In this document: positions 33,068 to 42,135 of the stretch, in pieces
Numbering within the stretch: the first letter of the stretch is position 1
Layout of the letters: each line of letters opens with the position of its first letter
From: Azotimanducus chitobiosivorans
GTDB lineage: Bacteria > Pseudomonadota > Gammaproteobacteria > Pseudomonadales > Azotimanducaceae
Direction of reading: 5' to 3'
NCBI GenBank assembly: GCA_965200235.1
Contig: OZ241339.1
Span: forward strand, 1,736,001 to 1,800,000
DNA: 64,000 nucleotides
The notes under the pieces: generated by a model
Seen by the model: only the letters and a program-made list of their open reading frames with translations
What the model was told of the DNA's origin: nothing
The model's database searches: none
Made by a program: the position numbers and the translations under genes

Positions 33068-33883
33068 ATGCAAACGGAGGTAGCGGATATGGACACGAAG
33101 GTTCGCGAGAGTGCGCAAGCCCGCGTGCGCGGCGTCAGCTTGAGCGAGTTCCCCACCGACCTCTATGTGCCGCCCGAAGCGCTCAGGGTCTTTCTCGATT
33201 CGTTCGAGGGGCCGCTCGACCTGCTGCTCTATCTCATTCGCAAGCATGATTTCGACATTCTGGAGATCAGCGTCTCCAAGGTGACCGACCAGTATCTGCA
33301 GTACATCAACCTGATGGATCATCTCGATATTTACCTCGCGGGCGAATATCTCGCGATGGCTGCGACGCTCGCCGCCATCAAGTCGCGCATGCTGCTGCCG
33401 TTGGTGGCAACCGACGATGATGAAGAAGACGACCCGCGCGCCGAAATTGTCAGGCGCTTGCGCGAGTTCGAACGCATTAAACGTGCCGCTGAAACCCTTG
33501 ATGAGATGCCGCGCTTGGAACGCGAGTTCTTTCCGGCGGTCGCGCAAAGCAATGCACCCGAAAACCGGCCCTTGCCCGAAGTGGACATGCGCGCACTGAT
33601 GTCTGCTTTCTCTGATGTGCTGCTGCGCGCACGCTACCGCGAACACCATGAAATGACGCCGGAAGTCCTGTCGGTGAGCGAGCGCATGGCCGACATTCTC
33701 GCGCGGGTGGCATCCGCGAAGCGCTTCGTGCCATTCGTCGCGCTCTTTGAATTGCAGGAAGGACGCCTCGGTGTGGTTGTGACCTTTCTCGCCGTCACGC
33801 AGCTCTTGCAGTTGGGTCGTGTCAATGTCGTGCAGCGCGGTTCTTTCGCGCCTCTCTACGTCACCGCCGCAGGGCGCGAGTGA
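33068..33883 (+). CDS. scpA: Segregation and condensation protein A
   Basis: A 271-residue kleisin with the ScpA core FEGPLDLLLYLIRKHDFDILEI(S) and YLAMAATLAAIKSRMLLP, an acidic linker (DDDEEDDPRAE) and a C-terminal winged-helix. ScpA links the heads of an SMC dimer in chromosome condensation. Three candidate starts exist; ATG 33068 is used. The scpB start overlaps the stop (GTGA). Confidence 0.95.
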   Translation: MQTEVADMDTKVRESAQARVRGVSLSEFPTDLYVPPEALRVFLDSFEGPLDLLLYLIRKHDFDILEISVSKVTDQYLQYINLMDHLDIYLAGEYLAMAATLAAIKSRMLLPLVATDDDEEDDPRAEIVRRLREFERIKRAAETLDEMPRLEREFFPAVAQSNAPENRPLPEVDMRALMSAFSDVLLRARYREHHEMTPEVLSVSERMADILARVASAKRFVPFVALFELQEGRLGVVVTFLAVTQLLQLGRVNVVQRGSFAPLYVTAAGRE

Positions 33884-34449
33884 ACAAGCTTCCGCTCGAT
33901 TCGGTCGTCGAAGCCATGTTGATTGGCACTGGCGAGGCGGTGAGTCTCGATCAGATGCGGCGCGCGATTGTGGATGTCGGCGAGGTCGAGGGCGGCGTCG
34001 CGAAGCTGAACGAGCGGATCGCACAGCTCATCGGCGAATTGCAAGCCGCCTGCGACGGACGGCCCGTCGAACTCAAGGAAACAGCCGCTGGCTTTCGCTA
34101 CGTCACGCGCACGGACTACGCACCCTTTATTTCAAGCTTGAAGGGACAGAAGCCACCGACCTACTCGCGCGCGACCTTGGAGACGCTCGCTGTCATCGCA
34201 TGGCGGCAACCAGTCACGCGCGGCGATATCGAGCAGATCCGCGGCGTTCGCCTCAGTAGCAGCATTCTACGAGCGCTGCTCGACCGCGATTGGATTCGCG
34301 TCTCCGGCCACAAGGAAACGCCCGGACGCCCAGCGCTCTATGCAACGACGCGTGCGTTCCTCGACAATTTTGGCTTAAAGAGCCTCGATGATCTACCGGA
34401 CGCGGATGAGCTGCTAACTGATCGGGTGCAGGAGGCGCTCCTCGAATAG
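33880..34449 (+). CDS. scpB: Segregation and condensation protein B
   Basis: A 189-residue protein of tandem winged-helix domains with the conserved LSRATLETLAVIAWRQPVTRGDIEQIRGV-type segment (here from YSRATLETLAVIA). It dimerises and binds ScpA in the SMC complex. Starts at GTG 33880 inside the scpA stop. A short dyad lies after the stop (34452-34480) but without a T tract. Confidence 0.95.
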   Translation: MNKLPLDSVVEAMLIGTGEAVSLDQMRRAIVDVGEVEGGVAKLNERIAQLIGELQAACDGRPVELKETAAGFRYVTRTDYAPFISSLKGQKPPTYSRATLETLAVIAWRQPVTRGDIEQIRGVRLSSSILRALLDRDWIRVSGHKETPGRPALYATTRAFLDNFGLKSLDDLPDADELLTDRVQEALLE

Positions 34450-34565
34450 CTTGCGCCGGTACATTCTTTGCCGGGCGCAAAGCGGCAGAAATCGTCAAAG
34501 AGCGAACCGTCACACGAAGAGTGCGCTGAATCAACACCCGCGTTGGGCACTGTATCCTTGCAATC

Positions 34566-35390
34566 ATGGAGCGCCTACAAAAACACATGGCCGGTCTCGG
34601 CCTCGCGTCGCGCCGCGCGGTCGAAGGCTGGATTGCCGCTGGCAGGGTCAGCATTGACGGTGAAACCGCACGCCTTGGCATGCGTGTCGATGGCAGCGAG
34701 CGCATCCTGCTCGACGGCAAGGCGGTGGCGAAGCGTCAATCACCGCCTGTGCGCGTGCTGATTCTCAATAAGCGCGCAGGGGTCATCTGCACGCGCAAGG
34801 ATAACGAGGGGCGTCCCACCTGTTTCGATGGGCTGCCGAGCCTGCGTCAGGGTCGCTGGATATCGATCGGGCGACTCGATGTAAGCACCAGCGGCCTGCT
34901 GCTGGTGAGCAACGATGGCGAATTCGCCAATCGCATGATGCATCCGTCGACGGGTCTTGACCGAGAATATGCCGTGCGGCTCGATATTCGTCTCTCCGAA
35001 GAACAGGAAGCGCTTCTCAGATCAGGTATTCAGATCGATACGGGAGAGACGGTGGGCTTTTCGGACCTGCGCTTTTTTCGGGGAGGCCCCAGCAACTACT
35101 GGTATCACCTTGTCCTCATGGAAGGGCGCAACCGGCAGGTGCGGCGCATGTTCGACGCGGTCGGCGCGCGCGTGAGCCGCTTGAAGCGCGTTCGCTTTGG
35201 GCCAGTCATTCTTCCCTCCGGCCTGCGCGCAGGACAATTCCGGCCGATGTCAGCCAAGGACACGCTTGCGCTCTACGGGCTGCTTGGCCTGCCGAGGCCA
35301 AAGATTTGGAAGTCGCATGAGCTGAAAGCACACAAGCCTTCCAAGAAAGACAGGGAATCTGTGCTGATTCCTTACCCGCAACTCGGCTAG
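34566..35390 (+). CDS. rluB: 23S rRNA pseudouridine(2605) synthase RluB
   Basis: A 274-residue protein with an N-terminal S4 RNA-binding domain (RLQKHMAGLGLASRRAVEGWIAAG), then the RsuA-family catalytic motif GRLDVSTSGLLLVSNDG whose Asp is the nucleophile, and GRNRQVRRMFDAVG. RluB modifies helix 89/90 region U2605 of 23S rRNA. Position directly after scpAB is standard for gammaproteobacteria. Start ATG 34566 follows a 116-bp gap with no other gene. Confidence 0.92.
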   Translation: MERLQKHMAGLGLASRRAVEGWIAAGRVSIDGETARLGMRVDGSERILLDGKAVAKRQSPPVRVLILNKRAGVICTRKDNEGRPTCFDGLPSLRQGRWISIGRLDVSTSGLLLVSNDGEFANRMMHPSTGLDREYAVRLDIRLSEEQEALLRSGIQIDTGETVGFSDLRFFRGGPSNYWYHLVLMEGRNRQVRRMFDAVGARVSRLKRVRFGPVILPSGLRAGQFRPMSAKDTLALYGLLGLPRPKIWKSHELKAHKPSKKDRESVLIPYPQLG

Positions 35391-35472
35391 CGCTTTGGTT
35401 TGTGGAGTACCCGCGCTCCAAAAACTGTTAGACTGCGCAGCCCGAATCCGCTGACAACCCAATCCCAGCCCC

Positions 35473-35691
35473 ATGAAGGCCGACATCCATCCAGCCTATA
35501 CGGAAGTCACCGCCACCTGTAGTTGCGGAAACGTTTTCAAGACGCGCTCGACGCTTGGTGTCGATTTGCATCTCGACGTGTGCTCGGCCTGCCATCCGTT
35601 CTACACTGGCAAGCAGAAGATCGTGGATTCCGGCGGGCGCGTGGAACGCTTTAACCGTCGCTTTGCAGGGCTCGGCGCTGCCGCGAGCTAG
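35473..35691 (+). CDS. rpmE: 50S ribosomal protein bL31, zinc-binding form
   Basis: A 72-residue protein matching bL31 (MKADIHPAYTEVTATCSCGN). Four cysteines (C16, C18, C37, C40) form the zinc site of the C+ paralogue. The stop codon TAG lies within a 15-bp match to the dispersed repeat CTAGGAGCCTGCGCC. Confidence 0.95.
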   Translation: MKADIHPAYTEVTATCSCGNVFKTRSTLGVDLHLDVCSACHPFYTGKQKIVDSGGRVERFNRRFAGLGAAAS

Positions 35692-35704
35692 GAGCCTGCG
35701 CCAA
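35690..35704. repeat. Partial copy of the dispersed CTAGGAGCCTGCGCC repeat
   Basis: Fifteen bases identical to the left part of the IS-end repeat, overlapping the rpmE stop codon. Could be chance at this length, but other copies are nearby. Confidence 0.4.
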
Positions 35705-35761
35705 GAACGCGGGCGCTTGTCGTACACTACAAAGCCCTTCAAGAAATCGGACACACGTTTG

Positions 35762-37162
35762 ATGGCGATGCTTCGCCTGATTCGGATAGCGTGGGTGCCG
35801 TTCGTCGGCATGATGCTCGCCACGTCAATTGTGGCCGGGCCCGGCGAGGAGATGTACCGGGAATTTGAAGAGAATCAGGCGATCTACGCGGACGAGGCTT
35901 GGCAGCAGTACGTGCAGCGGCTTGGCGAAAAACTGCTCGCGTACACGGAACACAAGGGTCGCACCTACAAGTTCACGGTGCTCGACGAATCAAGCGTCAA
36001 CGCCTTCGCGCTGCCCGACGGCTATATCTTCCTGCACGCTGGCTTGATCGCTCATATGCAGAACGAAGACCAGCTCGCCGCGGTGATCGGGCATGAAATC
36101 GCGCATGTCACTAAACGTCACTCGGCGCGTCGCAGCACGCGCGCCGGACTTGGCAACATCGCTGGCTTCGTGGCTGGCGTGCTCACCGGCAGCGGCGCGC
36201 TCTACAGCGCCTCGCAAACTGCGATGGCGCACTATATTTCCGGCTACGGGCGTGAGATGGAACTCGAAGCTGATGCCTACGGCGCGGTCTATCTCGCAAG
36301 GGCGGGCTACTCGCCGCACGCGCATCTTGAAATGCTTTCGCTTCTCAAGGATCAGAGCATGTTCAGCGCCAAGGTGTCGAAACGGCCTCGCTCGCACCAT
36401 GGTGTCTTCTCAACGCATCCCAAGAATGATCGTCGTCTGCACTATGCGATTGCGCAAGCCGAGGGTGAGTATCAGTGGGAGCAAAGCGAAACCGTCGGCG
36501 ATTTTCTTGAAATGATCGATGGCATGGTCTATGGCGACCATCAGGCAGAAGGCACGGTGGTGGACAGCCTGTGGGTGAATGGACGCTTAAGAATGGCGGT
36601 GGAGTTCCCGCAAGGCTGGAACGTCGGCAGTGCGAGCAGCAAGACATCGGCGCAGGCGCCCGGAGGGGCATCGGTTGGCCACATCAACCTGACGCAAGGC
36701 AGGTTCAGTGAGCGCGTGCGTCCGCGCGACTACATCAAGAAAGTGCTTGGTCGCGAGGACGAGACGTCAGGCGCGTCCGTCGAAACCAACACCGTCAAGG
36801 CGTACATCGCGCACATGTCCACTGCGGACAGCGACGCCAAAGCCATCATGCTCGGCGTCGCCTATATCGGCGAAACAGTGCTTGTGTTTGAAGGTCAAGC
36901 TGGATCTGCTGGCGATCGCGAGGCGTTTGCAGCCGATTTTCGGCGCACTATTGAGTCGGTTCGCCGATTAACCGAATCGGACCTCGCCCATCTAGGCCGG
37001 CCGCGAATCAAGATCATCTACGCCGAGCCCGGCATGACCTATAAGGAACTCGCTAGAACGAGCGAAATCCGCAGCTACGCGGAAGAGACGCTGCGTCTGA
37101 TCAACGGCGACTATCCGTTCGGCGAGCCGCGTCCTGGCAATCCGACTAAGATCGTTCAGTGA
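35762..37162 (+). CDS. Exported M48 family metalloprotease with C-terminal LysM-like region
   Basis: A 466-residue protein. Residues 1-25 are a signal peptide (IAWVPFVGMMLATSIVAG). The zinc motif HEIAH lies at 111-115 and the third ligand is probably in EMELEADAYG. The C-terminal 60 residues (RPRIKIIYAEPGMTYKELA and onwards to PGNPTKIVQ) resemble the LysM-like tail of bacterial M48 proteins. It likely degrades misfolded outer-membrane or periplasmic proteins (BepA/YfgC-like role). The amidase start overlaps its stop. The start is ATG 35762; earlier in-frame residues are antisense-like to rpmE. Confidence 0.87.
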   Translation: MAMLRLIRIAWVPFVGMMLATSIVAGPGEEMYREFEENQAIYADEAWQQYVQRLGEKLLAYTEHKGRTYKFTVLDESSVNAFALPDGYIFLHAGLIAHMQNEDQLAAVIGHEIAHVTKRHSARRSTRAGLGNIAGFVAGVLTGSGALYSASQTAMAHYISGYGREMELEADAYGAVYLARAGYSPHAHLEMLSLLKDQSMFSAKVSKRPRSHHGVFSTHPKNDRRLHYAIAQAEGEYQWEQSETVGDFLEMIDGMVYGDHQAEGTVVDSLWVNGRLRMAVEFPQGWNVGSASSKTSAQAPGGASVGHINLTQGRFSERVRPRDYIKKVLGREDETSGASVETNTVKAYIAHMSTADSDAKAIMLGVAYIGETVLVFEGQAGSAGDREAFAADFRRTIESVRRLTESDLAHLGRPRIKIIYAEPGMTYKELARTSEIRSYAEETLRLINGDYPFGEPRPGNPTKIVQ

Positions 37163-38490
37163 CGCTCGCGGCGCTTTGCGCGGCGCTCAATCGGGGTGAA
37201 ACGCGAGCGGTTGATGTCGCGACCACAAGCCTTGAACGCATTGACGCGCCACACTCCGAAGGTTCTCGCACCTTCATTCGACGAAACCCTCACCTCATTG
37301 AAGATGCCTTTGAGGCGGATCGTGAACTCCAGGCAGGACGCGGCACACCGCTGACGGGCATGCCTGTTTCAGTCAAGGATCTATTCGACATCGCTGGGCA
37401 GGTGACCACCGCTGGTTCGGTGGTATTACGCAATTCACCGCCTGCTACGACGGACAGCGAGGTGGTTGCGCGCTTGAAAGCTGCTGGAATGGTGATCGTC
37501 GGCACCTCCAATATGACGGAGTTCGCCTATTCCGGACTTGGTTTGAATCCGCACTACGGCACGCCGAAGAACCCATATGACCGCGAGGTCGGCAGAATCC
37601 CCGGCGGCTCATCTTCAGGCGCTGCGGTTTCGGTGACTGACGGCATGGCGGCCGTTGCCATCGGCACGGATACCAGCGGCTCTTGCAGAATTCCGGCGGC
37701 GCTCTGCGGACTTGTCGGATTCAAGCCGACTGCGCGCCGTGTGCCGAAGACCGGTCTCGTTCCTTTGTCCACGAGCCTGGATTCAGTAGGGCCGATTGGT
37801 CAAAGCGTCAGTTGCTGCGCACTTGTTGATGCCGTGCTCGCTGGCGAACGCGAAATCAGCGCACCGGCGCCTATCGACCTCTCCGGGCTCACGGCTGGCA
37901 GGCTCGTGAACTACGTCGAGGAAGGCATCGCGCCCGATGTTGCCGCCGCCTACGACCTCGGCCTTAGTCGGCTTGAAGATGCAGGTCTCAGAATCGTGGA
38001 CTTGCGGCTTTCTAGTCTTGACGCCATGTCGGAGCTTGTCGCCGACGGCGGATTGACGAAATACGAGGCATATCTATGGCACCGGACGCGCCTTGAGACG
38101 CGGCGCGACGAATACGATCCGCGCGTCGCATCGCGCATTCTCCTTGGAGAGCCGTCCGACGAGGCCGCCTACCTTGTGAAGATACGTCTGCGGCAGCGCA
38201 TGATCGAGCGCGCCGACCAAGAAAGCCTTTTCGTTGACTTCATCGTGACTCCGACTGTCGTCATGACCGCGCCGAGCATCGACTCGCTTCGCGAAGAAGA
38301 CGCCTATGTGCGCACGAACCTCGCCATGCTGCGCAATCCGGGTGTCGCCAACATGCTCGACCGCCCGGCTATCACGCTGCCTATTCCCGGAGCCTCAAGC
38401 CTGCCAGTCGGATTGACACTGATGGGTGAGACCATGGGTGACCGTCAATTGCTCGCCATCGCTCGCGCTGCCGAGACTGCGCTGCAATGA
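37159..38490 (+). CDS. Amidase signature family protein
   Basis: A 443-residue amidase with the Ser-cisSer-Lys triad: Lys in PVSVKDLFD (about residue 74), GGSSSGAAVS (about residues 150-159) and GTDTSGSCRIPAA (about 171-183). Family members hydrolyse amides, including GatA and indoleacetamide or allophanate hydrolases; no gatB/gatC nearby, so it is not the tRNA amidotransferase. GTG at 37159 overlaps the M48 stop. Substrate unknown. Confidence 0.87.
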   Translation: MTLAALCAALNRGETRAVDVATTSLERIDAPHSEGSRTFIRRNPHLIEDAFEADRELQAGRGTPLTGMPVSVKDLFDIAGQVTTAGSVVLRNSPPATTDSEVVARLKAAGMVIVGTSNMTEFAYSGLGLNPHYGTPKNPYDREVGRIPGGSSSGAAVSVTDGMAAVAIGTDTSGSCRIPAALCGLVGFKPTARRVPKTGLVPLSTSLDSVGPIGQSVSCCALVDAVLAGEREISAPAPIDLSGLTAGRLVNYVEEGIAPDVAAAYDLGLSRLEDAGLRIVDLRLSSLDAMSELVADGGLTKYEAYLWHRTRLETRRDEYDPRVASRILLGEPSDEAAYLVKIRLRQRMIERADQESLFVDFIVTPTVVMTAPSIDSLREEDAYVRTNLAMLRNPGVANMLDRPAITLPIPGASSLPVGLTLMGETMGDRQLLAIARAAETALQ

Positions 38491-39014
38491 CTCGTGCGCA
38501 TGTGCTGCCGGATGTTCTGCAAGCGGGACTGACGACAGTGATTTGCGGGTCGGCACCGGGCAAAGCATCGGCTCGTCAAGGCGCCTACTATGCGCATCCT
38601 GGCAATCGATTCTGGCGAAGCCTCTTTGAGGCGGGCTTCACCGACCGTCAGCTCAGTCCCGAAGAGTATCCGAGTTTGCCTGACTTCGGCGTTGGTCTGA
38701 CCGACCTTGCCAAACACGAGTTCGGCAACGACGATGAACTGAGCGCAGCGGCGTATGATATTGAAGGCCTTGCGGAACGTGTCTGCGCCGTGAAGCCAAA
38801 GCTGCTCGCGTTCAACGGCAAGCGCCCAGCAAGCGCCTTCTTCGGCGTGCGAACGATTGACTACGGCGAAGCCCGCGGGTTCGAAGGCGTGCGCGTCTTC
38901 GTGTTGCCGGCAACATCCGGCCGTGCGACACGCTTCTTCGAGATATCATATTGGCTGAGTGTGGGCGCGCTTCATTCAGCGCTGCTCACGTGCCGGAACA
39001 GTCTCTGCCGCTAA
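38487..39014 (+). CDS. mug: Mismatch-specific uracil/thymine DNA glycosylase, Mug/TDG-like
   Basis: A 175-residue protein with CGSAPGKASARQGAYYAHPGNRFW near the start and FVLPATSGRA near the end, the two active-site segments of the UDG superfamily group that includes Mug. The catalytic Asn of E. coli Mug (INPG) is replaced here (SAPG), so it may belong to a related subfamily. It removes uracil or damaged bases opposite G. The start overlaps the amidase stop (ATGA). The last residues (TCRNSLCR) look unlike family ends and may be altered. Confidence 0.8.
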   Translation: MTRAHVLPDVLQAGLTTVICGSAPGKASARQGAYYAHPGNRFWRSLFEAGFTDRQLSPEEYPSLPDFGVGLTDLAKHEFGNDDELSAAAYDIEGLAERVCAVKPKLLAFNGKRPASAFFGVRTIDYGEARGFEGVRVFVLPATSGRATRFFEISYWLSVGALHSALLTCRNSLCR

Positions 39015-39031
39015 CACAAGAAGCCAAGCAG

Positions 39032-39592
39032 ATGGGGTTTAGCTACCTAGAGAAAAAAAGATGGGCCGAGGTGACGCGGGAAGAGCGATTTTTCTGCCAG
39101 CACCTATTTGGACTACTTGTTCGCGACGAGCAAATGAAGATTCTTACGCTCGTTAAAGACCACGACGGCAATGCGCCGCCATGCGCAGACAAATGGGAGC
39201 CAGCTTTCGAGGTCTGCTTTTATCGTGATTTCTCTTTCCATTTTTTGGAAAAAAGGAAGAAGAACCCCTTCTCACGCAAGCGCACGTTCGACCTTTGTCT
39301 TTTTTCTGAGAAAGCGATCATTGTCATTGAAGCGAAGGCACAGCAGGGGTTTCAGTCAAAGCAACTCACTCAGTTTGAAACAGACCGCTCTCAAATAAAG
39401 AAACTGGTGAGCGGGGGTAGCTGCACCAGCACACCGAAAATCTGGATCATTGGGATTGCATCAAGTCAATATAACCCCAGACCCACAACGACGGAATATT
39501 TTGATGGGCCCTTGCTAACATGGGCTGACCTCTCCAAGCTCTATGGTAACGATGTGGTGCTCCAACGGGCTGACGAAGTGTACCGTCGTTAA
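39032..39592 (+). CDS. Hypothetical protein with PD-(D/E)XK nuclease-like motif
   Basis: A 186-residue protein. RKRTFDLCLFSEKAIIVIEAKAQQGF (split: FDLCLF at ~87, IEAKA at ~99) has the D-x(n)-E-x-K arrangement of PD-(D/E)XK nucleases. The protein is Lys/Phe-rich and its codon use is more AT-rich than the amidase and mug genes before it, suggesting transfer. No methyltransferase or defence partner is adjacent. ATG 39032 is chosen over upstream frame inside mug. Could be a lone restriction-like nuclease or a DNA-processing protein. Confidence 0.6.
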   Translation: MGFSYLEKKRWAEVTREERFFCQHLFGLLVRDEQMKILTLVKDHDGNAPPCADKWEPAFEVCFYRDFSFHFLEKRKKNPFSRKRTFDLCLFSEKAIIVIEAKAQQGFQSKQLTQFETDRSQIKKLVSGGSCTSTPKIWIIGIASSQYNPRPTTTEYFDGPLLTWADLSKLYGNDVVLQRADEVYRR

Positions 39593-39895
39593 TCAGTTGT
39601 ATCGACCACTCGCTGAGATGCCACAGACATTTGTCCGTCATACGGCATATCGCTTCACCACATTATCGCGTCCGGTGCTAAATTGCCCGTGTATGCGCTG
39701 GTTCATTGATCCAAAGCGTGATAAGCGCCAACACCCGCACGTGATGGGGAGGTGTCTTCGCGTCATAATCTCCAGCATCTGCGGCTATGCATTAGGGCGT
39801 ATTCACACCGTGCCCTAGGGGGTCCTTCTGGGCAAATTGAACCTCGGGTTCTGCGTTTGCGTTGAGTTTGGCTCATGTCCTATGAGTAAGTGCTA
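39593..39895. other. Intergenic region left of the MITE
   Basis: About 300 bp in which I see no gene, promoter or RNA I can support. A CCTAGGGG palindrome-like stretch lies near 39825. Confidence 0.4.
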
Positions 39896-40158
39896 GTGTC
39901 CTGTCCCATAAATAAGTGTGATTCAGAGTGAGCACAATCGCCGAGGGCAAGGCGCAGTCCGCAGGGAATATCGGGCATATTGCCAAGGGCTGCAACGCAG
40001 CCTTCGGCGATTGTGCCCACTCCCGAAGGGCGCGCAGGAAAAGGGCTGTGGCCGCGTTGCGTCCCTTGGCAATACGGCAAAGTATTGCCTGCGGAACGCG
40101 CCTTGCCACAGCCCTTCTCCTGCGCGCTGAATCCACACTTATTTATGGGACAGGACAC
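39896..40158. mobile_element. MITE-like element 1 (TA-flanked, 263 bp)
   Basis: Terminal inverted repeats of about 30 bp (GTGTCCTGTCCCATAAATAA and onwards) pair with the right end ending GGGACAGGACAC; only one base differs over the inner part. TA dinucleotides flank both ends (39894-39895, 40159-40160), as produced by IS630/Tc1-mariner transposases. The interior has nested inverted repeats (CGCAGGGAATATCGGGCATATTG and partial complements) and no coding capacity. A second copy lies at 45.4-45.7 kb. Confidence 0.82.
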
Positions 40159-40176
40159 TAGGAGCCTGCGCCGTAG
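40158..40176. repeat. Dispersed repeat CTAGGAGCCTGCGCCGTAG adjacent to MITE 1
   Basis: Nineteen bases identical to the IS1182-type ends. It directly abuts the right MITE terminus, sharing the TA. Confidence 0.75.
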
Positions 40177-40438
40177 ACCGACGAGGCACGAGCAGTCCGT
40201 CGCCCATCGACTCCTTCGACCGTGAAATCACCAGACTCTCGTAGGAATTTAACCTCGCCGCCTAAACGCAACCTGTCTGTTAAAGTTCGGGTTGGTCAAG
40301 GAGTCTAGCCATGCGATCACTTCTCGTCCCTGACCCCTCATCGTGCAATGCGATGGCATACTATCAAGTATATTGAGCACTTGTCGTTGTTGAGCCAAGC
40401 CGAGTTGCTGTCGATATCGGAGCGGAGATTCGCCCCAG
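40177..40438. other. Region between MITE repeat and hydrolase gene
   Basis: About 260 bp without a supported feature. A GTAGGAATTT segment near 40240 resembles part of the 22-bp repeat, but too short to call. Confidence 0.3.
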
Positions 40439-41209
40439 CTATGGCGATTCGGAATTGAATGTGGCGAGAAAATCGAGTACTGTCCGATTGAACGCATCTG
40501 CGGCATCGATATTTACCGAATGACCGCCCTGAATTCGTGCGACCTTCAGGTCTCGATAGCGAATCGCGAGCGCTTCGATATCAGCTTGAAACGCTTTTTC
40601 GTAAATACCGTTCACAATGAGCACCTGGGCGCCGAGGTCGGCGAGCAAGTGCGAGGCGCTGAGATCGGCAGCAAATTCTCCTGCGAGTTGAATAGTCCCC
40701 TCAGACATGGCATCCGCACTTCGAATCATCGCCGACTTGACAGCAGCGGGCAGTCGTCGAGCATGAATTGGGTGAAACGGCAGATGCCGCGGGTCAAAAG
40801 GCTTGTTCAATGACGGCGCGCGCCGGGATTGCGAGCGCTCCGTCACATTTCCAAATGCAGAGCGCGAGTTGGTCACGACGATGCCTCGGCACCTGTTCGG
40901 CACAGTATGCGCGTAGTGGAGCACAAGTCCAGCACCATAGGACTGTCCTATGAGGTGCCACGCATCGATGCCAAGCTGCGTTCGAATATGCTCGAACTCT
41001 TGACTGTAGGTGGCAATCGAACAGTCACTCGCATCGCTCGCGCTCGGTGACTTGCCGTGTCCAAAAAGTTCAACCATGACGAGAAAGTAGGACCGAGACA
41101 GGGCATCGATATTCGGCATCCATTGAGCGTTGCACGACATGAACCCGTGCAGCAGCATGATAGCGGGATAAGATGGAGTGCCTACTATATCGAAGGACAG
41201 TCGTGGCAT
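40439..41209 (-). CDS. Alpha/beta hydrolase
   Basis: A 256-residue alpha/beta-hydrolase fold protein: oxyanion segment LLHGFMSC, the nucleophile elbow GQSYGAG (Ser near residue 91), and the catalytic His in GGHSVN near the C-terminus. It starts at ATG 41209 (MPRLSFDIVG); the upstream frame is Arg/Ser-rich and not conserved. Esterase or peptidase-like activity is probable but the substrate is unknown. It lies 10 bp after the small protein gene upstream, so the three minus-strand genes 40439-42135 may be one transcript. Confidence 0.82.
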   Translation of the reverse strand: MPRLSFDIVGTPSYPAIMLLHGFMSCNAQWMPNIDALSRSYFLVMVELFGHGKSPSASDASDCSIATYSQEFEHIRTQLGIDAWHLIGQSYGAGLVLHYAHTVPNRCRGIVVTNSRSAFGNVTERSQSRRAPSLNKPFDPRHLPFHPIHARRLPAAVKSAMIRSADAMSEGTIQLAGEFAADLSASHLLADLGAQVLIVNGIYEKAFQADIEALAIRYRDLKVARIQGGHSVNIDAADAFNRTVLDFLATFNSESP

Positions 41210-41219
41210 CGTGGTGTTG

Positions 41220-41615
41220 TCATGATCTGGGCGGGGCAGGCTTCTCAGCCATGACGCTGAAGGCGAACGACCCCGACGGCGTACGTATTGATCTTTTTGA
41301 AGGGAGGCCACCTGCCTGCCGTCCCTCGAGCGCGCGTTCAAAGCTGACCAGCCGCCTGATGTAAGCGTTGTAGCGCGAATGCGCGTCTGTGTCACCCTGC
41401 TCGCAGAGCGCATCGTAGAGCGCATGTTCGGGGCACTCCGGCGCATCGGGACAACTCGGAATATCCAGCCCCGCTCGCTGCATTCGCTCTTTGCCTATGA
41501 GCACGAGTAACGCATGAATGCTGAGGATGCCGACTTGCAAGTCTGCGATACCCGCAGCGACAAGTTCCGCGCCAGGGAGCACGCCAAGGAGACAATTGAC
41601 TCGTTCATCAAGCAT
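41220..41615 (-). CDS. Hypothetical protein paired with a nucleotidyltransferase
   Basis: A 131-residue protein (from MLDERVNCLL) made mostly of helices: GAELVAAGIADLQVG ILSIHALLVLIGKERM and a Cys/Pro-rich middle (PSCPDAPECPEHALYDALCEQGD), ending in an Arg-rich helix. It overlaps the upstream DUF6036 gene by 8 bp and so is almost certainly its partner. It is probably helical and could be the regulatory or antitoxin-like half of the pair; this is inference only. Confidence 0.6.
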   Translation of the reverse strand: MLDERVNCLLGVLPGAELVAAGIADLQVGILSIHALLVLIGKERMQRAGLDIPSCPDAPECPEHALYDALCEQGDTDAHSRYNAYIRRLVSFERALEGRQAGGLPSKRSIRTPSGSFAFSVMAEKPAPPRS

Positions 41616-42135
41616 TGCGTACAAACCGTTCCACTTGGGCACGAAAGGCATCCGGCTCGATGGCGGGATAGCGAAGCAGGTCTGCTTCAATGGTGTGGTA
41701 GAAGCGCAGAAGCTTGTTCGGTTCGACAAGACCTCGATCAATCATCGCCTGCACATCGGCAATGTCAAGCTGGTGGCCGCGCTCGACCTTCGCGAGCGCT
41801 TGCGCATAGAAATCGTAGTGGTGAACTTCAACGCGCCCAACTTTCGCAATGAACGGGCTGCGGTCTTTCCATCCGGGAAGCGGCGGAATGAAGTCATCGG
41901 GCGCCGCGAGCTCGATATTCATATCGAGCGTTTCCTTGGCCTCGGCGATGGCTTTGAAGATGCCCTCAGGCTCGGGGTCCAATTTCACATCCACGTCGAT
42001 TGTGGAATCCCGCCAGCCGATGATGACAGCGCTTGCACCGCCGACAAGATAGACGCAGCCATCGCCTTGAGTGCGCTCCCCGAGCAGGCGCATCAGTTCG
42101 CGGACCTTGCTGGCATCGCTTGGGGCTCTTGGCAT
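41608..42135 (-). CDS. DUF6036-type nucleotidyltransferase-like protein
   Basis: A 175-residue protein with a minimal nucleotidyltransferase core: GGASAVIIGWRDSTIDVDVKLDPEP, where VGGASA and the DVDVK acidic pair (about residues 48-53) are the catalytic signature. Stand-alone proteins of this kind are frequent in accessory regions, often beside a small partner, in AbiEii/MenT-like toxin-antitoxin or mobile loci. The partner gene overlaps its end. Specific substrate not known. Confidence 0.75.
   Translation of the reverse strand: MPRAPSDASKVRELMRLLGERTQGDGCVYLVGGASAVIIGWRDSTIDVDVKLDPEPEGIFKAIAEAKETLDMNIELAAPDDFIPPLPGWKDRSPFIAKVGRVEVHHYDFYAQALAKVERGHQLDIADVQAMIDRGLVEPNKLLRFYHTIEADLLRYPAIEPDAFRAQVERFVRNA

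Noticed and set aside
31652..34024. 790-codon minus-strand open frame over trpS and scpA
   Set aside because: Antisense shadow of two certain genes.
37159..38490. GatA subunit of the tRNA amidotransferase
   Set aside because: No GatB or GatC in the neighbourhood.
39880..40225. Several small frames within MITE 1
   Set aside because: Arise from the inverted-repeat structure.
40249..40506. Minus-strand frame near the hydrolase
   Set aside because: No start signal and overlaps the hydrolase 3' end.
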